In this document: positions 1 through 25,500 of the stretch, one piece after another
Position numbering within the stretch: the first letter of the stretch is position 1
Layout: each line of letters starts with the position of its first letter
From: Asterias rubens
Taxonomy: Eukaryota; Echinodermata; Asteroidea; Forcipulatida; Asteriidae
Direction of reading: 5' to 3'
Assembly: GCF_902459465.1 (NCBI RefSeq)
Contig: NC_047062.1
Coordinates: 15,755,994-15,819,993, forward strand
Length of the DNA: 64,000 nt
Made by a program: the position numbers and the translations under genes
Notes under the pieces: model-generated
Seen by the model: the letters and a program-made list of their open reading frames with translations, nothing else
Databases searched by the model: none
What the model was told of the DNA's origin: nothing

Positions 1-126
1 AAAAACAGGTGTGAGAACTGTTTCACTTTTGTTAAGAGTGTTGTGTGATATTTTTTGCGCATTATTGCGTCCTCTGAAGTGAACTAAATAAATTTGTTAT
101 GACTGAGGACAACTTAGCTAGCTTAC

Positions 127-3100
127 CTTCACCGGTTCCATCTCTATCTCTAGCTAATACTTGTATGTTCCGAAGTACCAGGATGCACGGAGCACACATT
201 CCACCTATTAAAAATAATCCATTCCAACTTTCATTAATTTCAGGTTTCAGGTTTATACAGCCCTGAGCTGCTGTATGGCCCTGGTGTTTTTTCATACACA
301 ATTTAAACCTCTACCCTCACAGGTACCCATTTATACCCCAGGGTTGAAGAGAAGCAATTTAATAGTAAAGCATCTTGCTCAAGGACACAAGTGTCATGAC
401 CGCGATTCAAACCCACACTCAACATAACCACCAGAAAACTTGAATTCAATGCTCTCAACCGTTCAGCCATGACACCCCCATGTATGGTCTTTGTAAGGTT
501 CTCCACAACCGTCTGTCTACTTTTGGTGTAAAGAAAGGAGGGGGGGGCATCTCTACACTTGAACAGTCGTTGTAGAAACTATAACACTTAAATTATCAGT
601 TGACCCTGCCTAGTGTTTCTTCTAACCTTTGAACATGATGTTCTTGATCTTGGCCTCTGTTGACGCAGTGGTATCAGCACACAGGTCATTACAGTTAGCC
701 ACAACACAATGTAGATTCAGTCGACGACAGACTGCACGGATGACTGTCACCTTACCACAACCAATGGGTCCCGACAGCAACATAGAGGGGGTCAGTCGGG
801 CACACTGGGATCTATAGGGGATGGAAGGCACAATTGTTATTAGCCAGACTCAAGCCTGGTTCATACTTTCTGCAAATGCGAAGCAAATTTTGATGGCACA
901 GGGCTGTTTTCTTGATTTCATTGCATTTAATAATGTTGTTTTAACCACACACATGATCGAGTTGACTACATTTAAACTCATTGTGGGGATTAGTTAAAGC
1001 ACTGTATAAAGTCCAATTTCTGATCTATTACAAGCTCCAAGCAAGTGTCGGTTAACCCAACATATGTCAAATAATCCCATATAGGATCAAGTTGACTAAA
1101 CTAGTAGTTTACCGCACTTTGGGATCTGGAATGGCAATATAAGACCCCTATCTTATATGTTTTTAGGCCTGTATGCTTCGTTTTTGAAAGGACAAGGGCA
1201 CCGAGGCATTTTCTCCTTGGTAAAGGGCACCCTATGAGTATTGTAAAATTTCTACTGGAGCATTTCAAGGGAACCAATGGAATGACCGTGGGGCATGGAG
1301 GCAAGCGCCATTGTTGCCTCTGTGAAGTAGCGGGCCTATAAAAGCACTACATAGGATCGAGTTGACTTCACTCTTGGTTCTAACTCACTTTGGGATTTGG
1401 TATCAGGGGATCATGGATGGGGTAACAAGACCCCTATCTAATATGTAAGCTCATAGGAAGGGTCCACTACATAGGATCGAGTTGACTTCACTCTTGATTT
1501 ACAACTCACTTTGGGATTAGGTATGGCACGATTAGGTCCTCAATCTGATCTGTGTACTTCCAGACCCCTGCTGGTAATGGCGCACTCCATATAGGGTCTA
1601 GTTTACTATTGATGTAAGCATCCATAGTCACTGGGATGTAACTAGAAACTGGAACACCCTGAAAACCAAATGGAAAAACCAGTCAAATGGTGACGCTTCC
1701 CAGGTTGTATCATAAACCTGACTGTGCCCCCTTTAATGCAGTATACAGGTTGAACTTCTTCTGACTAAAAGCAAATTAGGGAGACTGCCAACACATGGCT
1801 ATTAGATAGCTGAGTTGGTAAAGAGCCTAACATTAATCCAAAGATTAAAGTCCCGCTCTATCCAGTAAGTTTTTCTTTGTTCAACTGAAAATTATTTAAA
1901 ATTTGCCCAGTCAGTTTCCCTTGTGAATCAAATACTTGACATTTGAATAAAAAAAATTGCACTTCCTTGAGATGATCCCTCTGATGCGGCTTCCCAGGTT
2001 GTATTGTAAACTTGGACGTGATCCCTGGCTATTGACCCCTTGCACGCGCGTCACACGCGGCGACTGGTGCCACGCTCACCATGTTGGTGGGCAAGTTAGG
2101 TTTACGTGTATTAACGCCGCGTTGTCTAAAATGCGCACTTCACTGCATAACGCACAGCATACTCTATGCGCAGTATGGCGCACTCAAGATTTTTCTGATG
2201 ATGACGTCAGGTGAAACGGGTCAATACGGAAGTTACAGATTAGATGGCTTCAGAGTCGCACCCTGAACAAAGGCATTGGCAAAATAGGGAGACTGCCAAC
2301 ATACATATAGGGCTGGATAGCTCAGTTGGTAGAGCGCGACCACGTTAAACCCGAGGCTGTAAGTGCAAGTCCCCCACAAATCAGTGTTTTTTTTTTTGTT
2401 GTTGTTACCAGTTGAAATGCTTTTTGGAATTTTGATGTTCCCAAGACTGGAGTTTACTTTAAAGGAGCACGTTGCCTTGGATCGGACGAGTTGGTCTATA
2501 AAAAAGCGTTTGTAACCATTTGTTATGAAATGCATATGGTTAGACAGATGTTTCAAAAGTAGAATACAATGTTCCACACAAATTTGCCTCGAAATTGCAC
2601 CGTTTTCCTTTTACTTTGCGAACTAACACGGTCGGCCATTTACGGGAGTCAAAAATTTGACTCCCATAAATGGCCGACCGTGTTTGTCGACGAGGTAAGA
2701 GGAAAACCGTGCAATTTCGAGGCATGTTTGTGTGGATCATTGTATTCTACTTTTACAACATCTTTCTACCCATATGCATTTTATAACAAACGGTTACAAA
2801 CACTTTTCAAAGACCGACTCGACCGATCCAAGGCAACGTGTTCCTTAAAAACAATAGCAACTTATACCTGGAAAACTAAAGACTGAAGTGGGTCAACTGA
2901 GTAGGCCACTGCTCCATCCACCACTGATTCTATCTTCATCACCTTGAAGTAAACAAACGGAGAACGTGTGTGCGACCCCTCACTAATATCTTGGATATAC
3001 TCTGGGAACTCCTTGGTGCTCAGAGTCACAACATCTCCAAGGGAAACAATCCTGTGTGAAGACAAGAGACATGAAATTAAAGATTCAAGTTTGAATTTCG

Positions 3101-5499
3101 CAGTACAGATATTCTTAAAGGATTTGGGTATTTTTTTAAACACAAAACACAATGACCACAGATTTACTTAAACTTTCACCGTTTGAAGATAATGATAGTA
3201 GAAAGCTTACCTTAAAAATATTACTTGCTGAGGTGATGTATTTTTTGGAGAAGCGAGTGAAAACAATGTCACGAAATTACATTTTACATGCTAAAATAAT
3301 TTTTGTCTCCTGAGACGAAAAAATATTTTCATGACATTGTTTCACTCATTTCTCAAAAACTACAGCATCTCAGCAAGTAATATTTTAAGGGAAGCTTTCT
3401 ACTGTCATTATCTTCAAATGGTGTAAGTTTAATGTAAAAGTAACCAGACCCTGTAAGGAAAAACTGACAGGTGAGAGCTCCTTTGAAGCATCGCATCCGA
3501 ACCTTGTCTCAGAGAAGAACTTCTTGATGGCCTTATCCAGCTTGCTCGTCATGGGGTAGTCTGGGGACTTGATCAGTCCGAGATGGACCTCGGCAGCAAG
3601 GGGCGGCTGACAGCTGGTGGAGATACTCTTTGAACTGGCAAGGATGCTGTCTCTTGGCTGTAACTCCGTTTTGGCAAGCTGAAAAAAAAAGGAGTTGGAA
3701 ATGTACCAATCAATTAATCTTGATAGTTCATTGGTTTTGCAGACTATTTTACTTGACTTATAATTGATAAAAATAGAGCAAATTATCAAAATGTTACAGG
3801 CAGAATTTGTATTATTCTCATAAAGTGCATGCATTAGATATGAACAAGACCAGTTTATGGTTTGATCGTTGACACATGTAAGTGAAATTGCAGCTCTTAA
3901 ATTGGGTCTAGTGGGGTTTGTATATGTTTGGCACAATCTTTCGATCTACGCGATCAGTCAATCCTGTTGTGCTATCAGTAGATCATAATGCTATTGGCCG
4001 CCAGTCAAACACCTTTTCTCAAAAATTTCTAATAGAACATTTCAAGGTATCAGGCCTGCAGTTGCTTTGGCAGTGTAGTTTGTTATCCAACTTACTCTAA
4101 CAGACACAACTGTATTCAATTGGATTAGTCTGGATGGATGAAGTTGAAGATTAAACCACAGCCGAGGAGACAAATACAAGACGTTGTCATCTGGTGGCAA
4201 CTCCTCTTCTTCGTTTCTTCCCTCCTTCAGATTTGCCGCATCAGCGTCACTGCTGCCATTCGCCGAGTTCTTCAACAGAGCAAACAGTTTCTGATCAATG
4301 GCAAACACCTGAGCAAGATGTGTAGACAAATTTTGAGGTTTGGCCTCGAGGGGCTGATCCGCAGAAGGCTTCCTGTCATCTCTACCCGAGGATGTTTCAG
4401 GTTCTGATTGGGCAGCCTTCTCTGGGCCATTCTCTCGCTCTGGGACTTCTTCCCGCGGGATTGAAACAACGACCCAGCTTCCATTGAAGGCACACAAACG
4501 CTTCAAAGTAGATTTGGTGACGCCAACCCGTAGCTCTACCTCACATTGGTTCTCACTGCATGTCAGGTAATTCACAGTAGATCTTGTGTGAGTTGATATC
4601 GTTGGAATAATCACAGGTTCCAAGTAGAGTGTGTTTGGGGGCGGTTCTTCCTCGGTACTGAGAAGGTTTACTATCTTCGGAACCGATACGGTTTCAGTCT
4701 GCAGCAGTGACTTCAAGCTTAAATTGTTCAACTTGGATGCAAACTCAGATAGAAGAAATGGCTCTGGCAACAGGCTCACCACATCATCTCTGAAAGTTCC
4801 ACTTTCGGGTCCATTCTCGTGTTTATTTTGAATTACTGAACTGAACTGCCTGTTTTCGTCAATTTGAGTGATCACAATTGATGTATTAATTGAAATTATC
4901 CCTTGTTTTATTGGTTCACACTCCAAGGCAATCAGGTCTTGATAATTGGCCAGACTATACGCCTCATCACTACTAAACACCGGTATCACTGGTGCAAGAA
5001 ACTGATCACTGGTACGAACCAAGACCTTTTGCTGGCATACTGAAACAAGTAAACCTGTACTGAATAGACGGTTTTTAGCCCAGTCGTAGCACCTACTGGA
5101 CCTCGCACCAAACACAACTTTTGTGAGTGGGAATGCCTTCACTGGCCTGATAAAGACATCCTCAGAGTCGGCAATGCCGTAGTGCTCATGGAATCGTTCG
5201 GTTACATACAGTGTTAACTTGCCTGGACTTTCAGACACCTGGCACAGGGAGATTGATCTGCGGACGAGGTCATCATTCAGAATGTGCAGACACACAAACA
5301 ACTCGGTCTCACGCCCACTTTCATAACTCTGATCTGACTGAAGCAAGGATGCGATGACGTAGCTGTCGAGTTTATCCCCTAGCAGGAGGTTGGAAGCACT
5401 CTTTGATATGCCAACATGGAGAGGGTTGTGATCAATTGTGAAGTTAAACCGTGAAAACTTTGCATGAATTCTGTCCGGTTTATTACCGAGGTCTGCCAT
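127..5499 (-). CDS. PEX6: PEX6, peroxisomal AAA+ ATPase (5' part, six exons)
   Basis: PEX6 works with PEX1 as the AAA+ motor that pulls PEX5 out of the peroxisomal membrane. Coding exons, in transcription order: 5499-4096 (468 codons), 3678-3503, 3051-2868, 1658-1510, 811-627 and 204-127. All join in frame, and the gene continues beyond base 1. The start is the ATG at 5499-5497. The D1 ATPase region is recognisable: a Walker A of the form GPIGCGKVT, then NLH..VANCNDLCAD, then a degenerate Walker B region ending LARDRDG, in the same order as vertebrate PEX6. The usual Thr after the Walker A Lys is Val. D1 Walker B is known to be degenerate in PEX6, so D1 may not hydrolyse ATP. The catalytic D2 domain lies outside the window. 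The exon 2 donor (AG|gttcgg) is weak; I chose it because it restores frame and vertebrate-like sequence. The N-terminal exon is poorly conserved, as is usual for the family. Confidence 0.88.
305..476 (-). repeat. tRNA-derived SINE (Leu-type head), antisense
   Basis: On the minus strand this has a degenerate A box (GGCTGAACGGTTGAGAGC), a B box (GGGTTTGAATCGC), then CACTTGTGTCCTTGAGCAAGA and a tail with TGGGTACCTGTGAGGGTAGAGG. The same body recurs at 8405-8840, 19836-19932 and 28338-28423, so it is a dispersed family and not a tRNA gene. Confidence 0.8.
951..1590 (-). repeat. ~120-bp tandem units carrying decayed copies of the PEX6 exon 4 end and donor
   Basis: The motif around the real exon 4 donor (plus strand CTCACTTTGGGATTAG, with ATAGGATCGAGTTGACTTCAC beside it) recurs at about 1084-1140, 1344-1400 and 1468-1520, and in weaker form at 955-1000. 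Adjacent intact units are about 120 bp apart. One junction is enlarged by a MITE at 1165-1337. The body of exon 4 itself (about 1595-1640) shows a fainter version of the same unit, so the exon seems to be part of the array. Confidence 0.65.
1165..1337 (+). repeat. ~175-bp MITE-like repeat bounded by AGGCCTG
   Basis: The sequence starts AGGCCTGTATGCTTCGTTTT, contains GGGCATGGAGGCAA and TTGCCTCTGTGAAGT, and ends near GGGCCT. Related copies lie at 29432-29605 (plus) and 32812-32946 (minus, truncated). The inverted GGCCTG ends suggest a small non-autonomous DNA transposon. Confidence 0.7.
1793..1950 (+). repeat. tRNA-derived SINE, second family
   Basis: A-box-like TAGCTGAGTTGGTAAAGAGC is followed by a B-box-like segment (TTAAAGTCCCGC). 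The body is AACTGAAAATTATTTAAAAT and then CCCAGTCAGTTTCCCTTGTG. The body recurs antisense at 13790-13945, and the head recurs at 2311-2420. Confidence 0.75.
2031..2226. repeat. Candidate MITE with TATTGACCC inverted ends
   Basis: The segment begins TATTGACCCCTTGCACGC and ends GTGAAACGGGTCAATA, so the ends are inverted repeats of roughly 9-10 bp. It lies in PEX6 intron 3. The interior is CG-rich and has no open frame of note. Confidence 0.5.
2311..2420 (+). repeat. tRNA-like SINE head with T-rich tail
   Basis: The A box TAGCTCAGTTGGTAGAGC is perfect and the B box is degenerate (GTGCAAGTCCC). A run of T follows. The upstream flank GGGAGACTGCCAACA is also found just before the copy at 1793. It has no credible full cloverleaf, so I call it a SINE. 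Confidence 0.7.
2463..2844. repeat. 382-bp foldback element (near-palindrome) flanked by TTAA
   Basis: The two arms (about 190 bp each) are inverted copies with few mismatches, meeting around 2650-2662 at GAGTCAAAAATTTGACTC. The ends read AGGAGCACGTTGCCTTGG and the reverse complement CCAAGGCAACGTGTTCC. TTAA lies on both sides (2459-2462 and 2845-2848), consistent with a piggyBac-type target duplication. It ends about 20 bp from the donor of PEX6 exon 3. A diverged second copy lies at 60355-60690. Confidence 0.85.
3160..3450. repeat. Imperfect palindrome (foldback MITE) in PEX6 intron 2
   Basis: The left arm includes GATAATGATAGTAGAAAGCT and AATATTACTTGCTGAG. The right arm has their inverse, CTCAGCAAGTAATATT and AGCTTTCTACTGTCATTATC. 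Arms are about 100 bp with a 40-60 bp centre. A related right arm without a matching left arm is at 50320-50410. Confidence 0.75.
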
Positions 5500-6051
5500 T
5501 GTAGAAATCAATAAATAAACACCAGGTGGTGTAGTAGTCAGGTCCAACAAAATGTTTGCCTGGATAGTAAGAGAAGAGTCGGGGTATCAGACACCAGTTT
5601 TAGTTTAGACTGGTGCCCCTTCATTACCGCCCATGTTACCCATGTAAAGAACCTTGGATTTCGACTAAATTGCAATGCCTAGATGGTTATTCCAAAATGT
5701 TGTGGGGTCACAAAATAAAATAATATTTATAAATTTATTATTTAATTATAGTTTTGAAGATTTTTTAAAATAAAAACTATACAATTTAATTAAAAACTAC
5801 AATTATATAATTTTTGATAGTTTTACTTGCAAAGTGTGACTATAATTTTTCATTTTATAATAGTTGCTAATACTTTCCCCCTCATTGCGGTAATCGACTG
5901 GACCAAAGAGCTGTCAACACATACATGACATTTTACTTTGTGGTGATGCATGTGCGTGCACGGGACGGGACGTGAACTTAAAAACTTAAAAGGTTACTTA
6001 CTGCACTATCCCACCGGAGATCTGGTTTACTGGTCATATCATTCTGCAGTC
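5500..6051. promoter_or_regulatory. Divergent PEX6/ERCC2 intergenic promoter region
   Basis: The 552 bp separate the PEX6 ATG (minus) from the ERCC2 ATG (plus). The middle (5690-5880) is strongly AT-rich with short inverted repeats around ATAGTTTT. I see no TATA box placed at a typical distance from either ATG. Head-to-head spacing under 1 kb suggests a shared bidirectional promoter; this is inferred from layout only. Confidence 0.5.
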
Positions 6052-21075
<15,024 letters not shown>

Positions 21076-22431
21076 AATGCCTAAAGATGCCACACTTTGT
21101 ACCTTTGTATTCTTTCTTTGGTTTATCCAGTTTTGATGGAGCTAGGAATGGGTTGTCTGTTAACAAACCATGTTTATTAAAATCTTAATCAAGAGGCTGC
21201 AGTGAAGGCAGCCCCGCTACCCAGCGCGCCATATCGATAGCTCTCGTCTCAAACACCTGGAAGAGATTTTCTGAAAAACAGCACTGGGCCCATTTTCACG
21301 ACTCTGCATAACGTAAGCAAACCGCACAGAAATTCAGCGCTTGCACAGTAGAGAATGGTGATCGTAAGCACAGAATTCAGCAGTAAGCAGATCCATGAAG
21401 TTGGGATTCTACCTACTTTAGTCTGATTTTCTGATTCTTTTACTCTTGGAAAAATCTGAAAAATTGTCATAAAATAGCCTGGCTGACGTGTTAATTAATT
21501 ATTTTTCAAGGACCAGATTTCATGCCTGCTATAAAACAATATTCCCAAATCCAAGTAAAAAAAGTAGGGATATTTTCTTTGGGTTATTGGTGCTTTAAGC
21601 AACTGTATACAAACCAGGCATGTCAGTGGCTGTTGCTGGAACGCAAAGGGAGGTCGTTGTTGCATAATCAGCCAAAGCCAAAGCCAAAGTCGCTTGATTC
21701 ACTGCCAAATAGACCTTTCCATTGATGATATTTTAACCAAATTCAATATTTTCTGTAATCTTTAAATAAAATAAAATACCTCCCATGATGGTGTTTTCCA
21801 CAAATTTTGGTGAAAAACTCGACCCTTTTTCTAAAACTACATTTAAAGGTTGCCATTTCTAACAATGTTTTGCAATCAATAGTTCTCAAGTTCTGTACTT
21901 GGTAAGTTGTAATCACAAATGTTTGGAATAATTACCAAAGGTGTACCCTCCTTTTAAGTTAAAAACAAGTGTAAATAATAAGCTAGTGTCTGAGGATTTC
22001 CGTACAACTTGTTATTGTTTCTACTTTTTGGCATTTTATACTTGATAAACCATCTCAGCTAATGCAGTTGAATTGTACAGTTGTATTTTTACAATAAAAT
22101 GAGAGTATTGTATTATTGATTTGGTGTCTTTATTTCCACTCAAATGTGGTATTTCACTTTTAACTAGTGACCAATTTATCCCTGATGGACCACACCATGC
22201 CGAACCCCCCTCCCCGCATGCCCCACCCCTTTCTTGTTGAATACTGATTACAGTTGTGTGTTTGACTACTCTAATATATTGACACTTTAATCACTGAACT
22301 GCTATGATGGATTTTTGAGAATATAAAACCAATAACTATTTGTTGTCGATTTCTAGCAATGATATTTGTCAGAGTTGGCACACCATACCCAGCTAGCTGC
22401 GTGCGGTGGCGCGCGCGTACCGGCATATTCG
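21076..22431 (+). other. ERCC2 3' UTR and ERCC2-ABHD12 spacer
   Basis: This holds the probable ERCC2 3' UTR. AATAAA hexamers lie at 21765-21770 and 22093-22098, the second followed by a GT-rich stretch near 22115. A MITE fragment (GGGCCCATTTTCACGA...) is at 21288-21405. I see no further gene before the ABHD12 promoter. Confidence 0.6.
22093..22098 (+). terminator. Poly(A) signal, probably ERCC2
   Basis: Canonical AATAAA with a T/G-rich segment (GATTTGGTGTCTTT) about 20-30 bp downstream. An earlier AATAAA at 21765-21770 is an alternative. Confidence 0.5.
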
Positions 22432-22439
22432 TGACGTCA
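22432..22439 (+). promoter_or_regulatory. CRE-like site in the ABHD12 promoter
   Basis: A perfect palindromic TGACGTCA lies about 116 bp before the ABHD12 ATG, just after a short CG-rich tract (GTGGCGCGCGCGTACCGG). CREs of this form bind CREB/ATF factors and are common in CG-rich housekeeping promoters. Confidence 0.55.
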
Positions 22440-22554
22440 TCTTTTATTTACAAATCGTAAGTCGAGAGTTGATGCACGCGTGTAGTAATAATTTTGTTGA
22501 TTTTGTGTATAATTTGCCTGATTTAAGAAACACATAATTTGTGATTTAGTAATT

Positions 22555-25500
22555 ATGTCTGTAAAACGGAGAAAGGCGGAAACGAGTGGCGAAACGAATG
22601 GCGTTTCGTCTGAAGAGAAAGACTCAAATTTGGTGATAGAACCCCAGAGGTAAGCCGACGTAGAATGCCGAGAATGCCTGTGTACATTTTTACATAGCAT
22701 CACGGACACGGTGATGTGCTGTGTGTGTGTAATGTGCTTCCTTTTGCTGCCGGTGAATTCACCGGCATGACCGGTGTTGGTGTGGCAGTGAATGTGAACC
22801 GATTCAATTCAACCATGGTTCAATGGTTCACCAACGAGCAAGGAGCAGAAGGCACTGTTCTTTATTGTTAAACCATAGAGCAAGGAACATAAATTAGCAT
22901 TGGGGATTGTGTATTATTCACAAATTTTGTGTGTACTGAATTTGTGAAAAGAATGTCGACACTGACTGATGACTGAGTGTGTTGCTTGGTTATGTTTCTG
23001 TTGTTTTGTCCCTTTTTTTAATTTTTTTTTTTAAGTCTTAGGACAATTTTAAAGTTGCAATAATTAATTGTATAAATCCTCTGTAAGTAGGACATGTGTG
23101 TAGGAGTAGTTTGTGGGAGGATGGAGAGTTAGGATTCAGATAAAAATAATAGGCCTATTATATGAGCATTTCTATACTGAATGTAAATTTACCATAACTT
23201 ATTAAATTTAATTCATCATCCATGGAGGTAGTTGATCCATCTAACTATAAAAGATTGCGATAATGAAAAATTATTGATATATTAAATTTATTATATTATA
23301 AGTTTAATCAGAATAATTGTTTTGTTTTCACTGTTGTCCATGGTCCATGGTTCAAAATGCAGAAAGTAAGTGTAGATGATAGTGTAAATAAGATTGGTTA
23401 TAATCATAATCAATATACATTTATTTCAATGCTGTCCTTGGACATATAATATACAATGGTTGTAAGAGGTTAAATTACAACATTACTTGTATACATTAAG
23501 TATAGTTTATTATAATTATTTAAGGGACAACATTAAGGTTTGGGTGAAGCAGAAAAGCTTTTGTACCCTAACCTAGGGACAGACAGCGAAACAGGACGGG
23601 ACATGACAGGACATGTGTGCATCATGCAGTCGCTAAGACATAGTAATACGAAAAATGATAAAAGAAGAATCAGAAATTAAGCGTGTGTATCAAGAAGTTG
23701 TTTTTTCAGTTTACCAACAAATATTGACTGCGAGGGTGACTTTTTAATGGACTCATTAAGACCGTTCCAGTAATTCACACCACGCTGTATAAGACTGTTT
23801 TTATAGAGTGAGGTTCGATTGTAACAGACATGGATGTTTTTGCTAGAAGCACTACGGGTATTATATGAATGTATGTTGGAAGTTAACTCAAAACATGAGA
23901 TAAAACAACCAGGTAATGCATTGTTCGTATACTTGTACATTAATTTACCTAGATTTAAGTAGTAAATGTCTTTAAATCTTAACAATTTTAGATTTACAAA
24001 TAAGTCGGCAGTATGATCACGGTAACCAGCACTGGAAATAATTCTAACAGCTCGTTTTTGTAAGAAAAGAAGTTTGTCACAATTCACTGAGGAACTGCCC
24101 CAGGTTAGAACTGAATAATTTAAGTACGGAAGAACAAAGGAATTATAAAGAATAAGTAAAATATCACTTGGAATGAAGGTCTTTAATCGATTCATAATAC
24201 CAACAGTTTTTGATATCTTGCTGGAAACTTCACTGACATGGCTCTTCCAAGTAAGATTTTCATCAATTGACACACCTAGAAATTTGGTAATTGTAACACA
24301 TTTTAAATTAACACCATTCAAGACTAGAGGAACAGATTGGGTATATTTATGTTGTCTGGAACAGAATATCATATAGTTTGATTTAAGTAGATTAATACAC
24401 AATTTGTTTGCTAAGAGCCAGCTGCTGATTTTTTCAAGTTCAATATTTAGGATCTGAATAGCTGTGTCCACATTGTTATGACTATACACCAAACTTGTGT
24501 CGTCTGCAAATAAGCAAAAGGACACTTTATCAGACGTATATGAGATGTCGTTAATATAAATAAGGAATAGTAAAGGGCCCAGTACAGAACCCTGCGGAAC
24601 TCCACAGCAAATAGGTTGCTCATCAGAATTAGCACAATTATAGGAAACAATTTGTATTCTATTCGATAAATAACTCTTAAACCAATTTAAGGCTATACCA
24701 CGGACACCATAGTTTTCCAGTTTACAAAATAAAATTTTATGGTTAACTGTATCAAAAGCCTTTGAAAGGTCCAGAAATATACCGACAGAGAATTTACCAT
24801 CGTCTATGGCTTTAAGCAATTTATTAACAACATGTGACGTTGCTAGTTCAGTTGAGCGTCCCTCTCTGAAACCAAATTGCGAGTCAGATAAAATATTGTG
24901 TTTATCTATAAAGTTAATAAGACGGTGGTAAATTAGTTTTTCAAAAACTTTAGAGAATGTAGTAAGCACTGAAATAGGTCTATAATTGGCAAGGTTAGTA
25001 ACTTGGGCGCTTTACTCGGGTTTGTTTATTATTTTGACATCTGCGGTTAATATATGTACAGCAGATGTCAACATTTTTGAAAAAAAATTGAGTCTTGACA
25101 CTTGGCCTATTAAACTGCAGCACTATAACACTGGTTTATCCCTTTTTTTCTGGCATACACTTGATTTGTGTGTAATTTTATATTTTATTTTAAATCTGAT
25201 TTGGTACTGTTATTTAATTTATAGCTCACATCAGTTCTGTTCATGAAGTGCAAAGTGCAATGCATGAACACTTTTTAGTAACTCTACAAATCCCTAAAAA
25301 TATGGGTCATTGATAATTTTATTATAATATTAGTGAAATCCATTTTTGAGGGGTTTGTCGAGTGTCAAGGCATGCTCGATGAGTCTAAAGTTCAATGAAT
25401 ACTGGTATGACTGCAAGAATGATCATACGATTTCAGTTGAGTCAGTCTGAAATGTCACTCTGAATGCGCTGTTCAGTTTTATGTCGAGATTTGTTCAAGT

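Noticed and set aside
3918..4100. Short plus-strand open frames across PEX6
   Set aside because: They are antisense to or between PEX6 exons with no splice logic or family resemblance.
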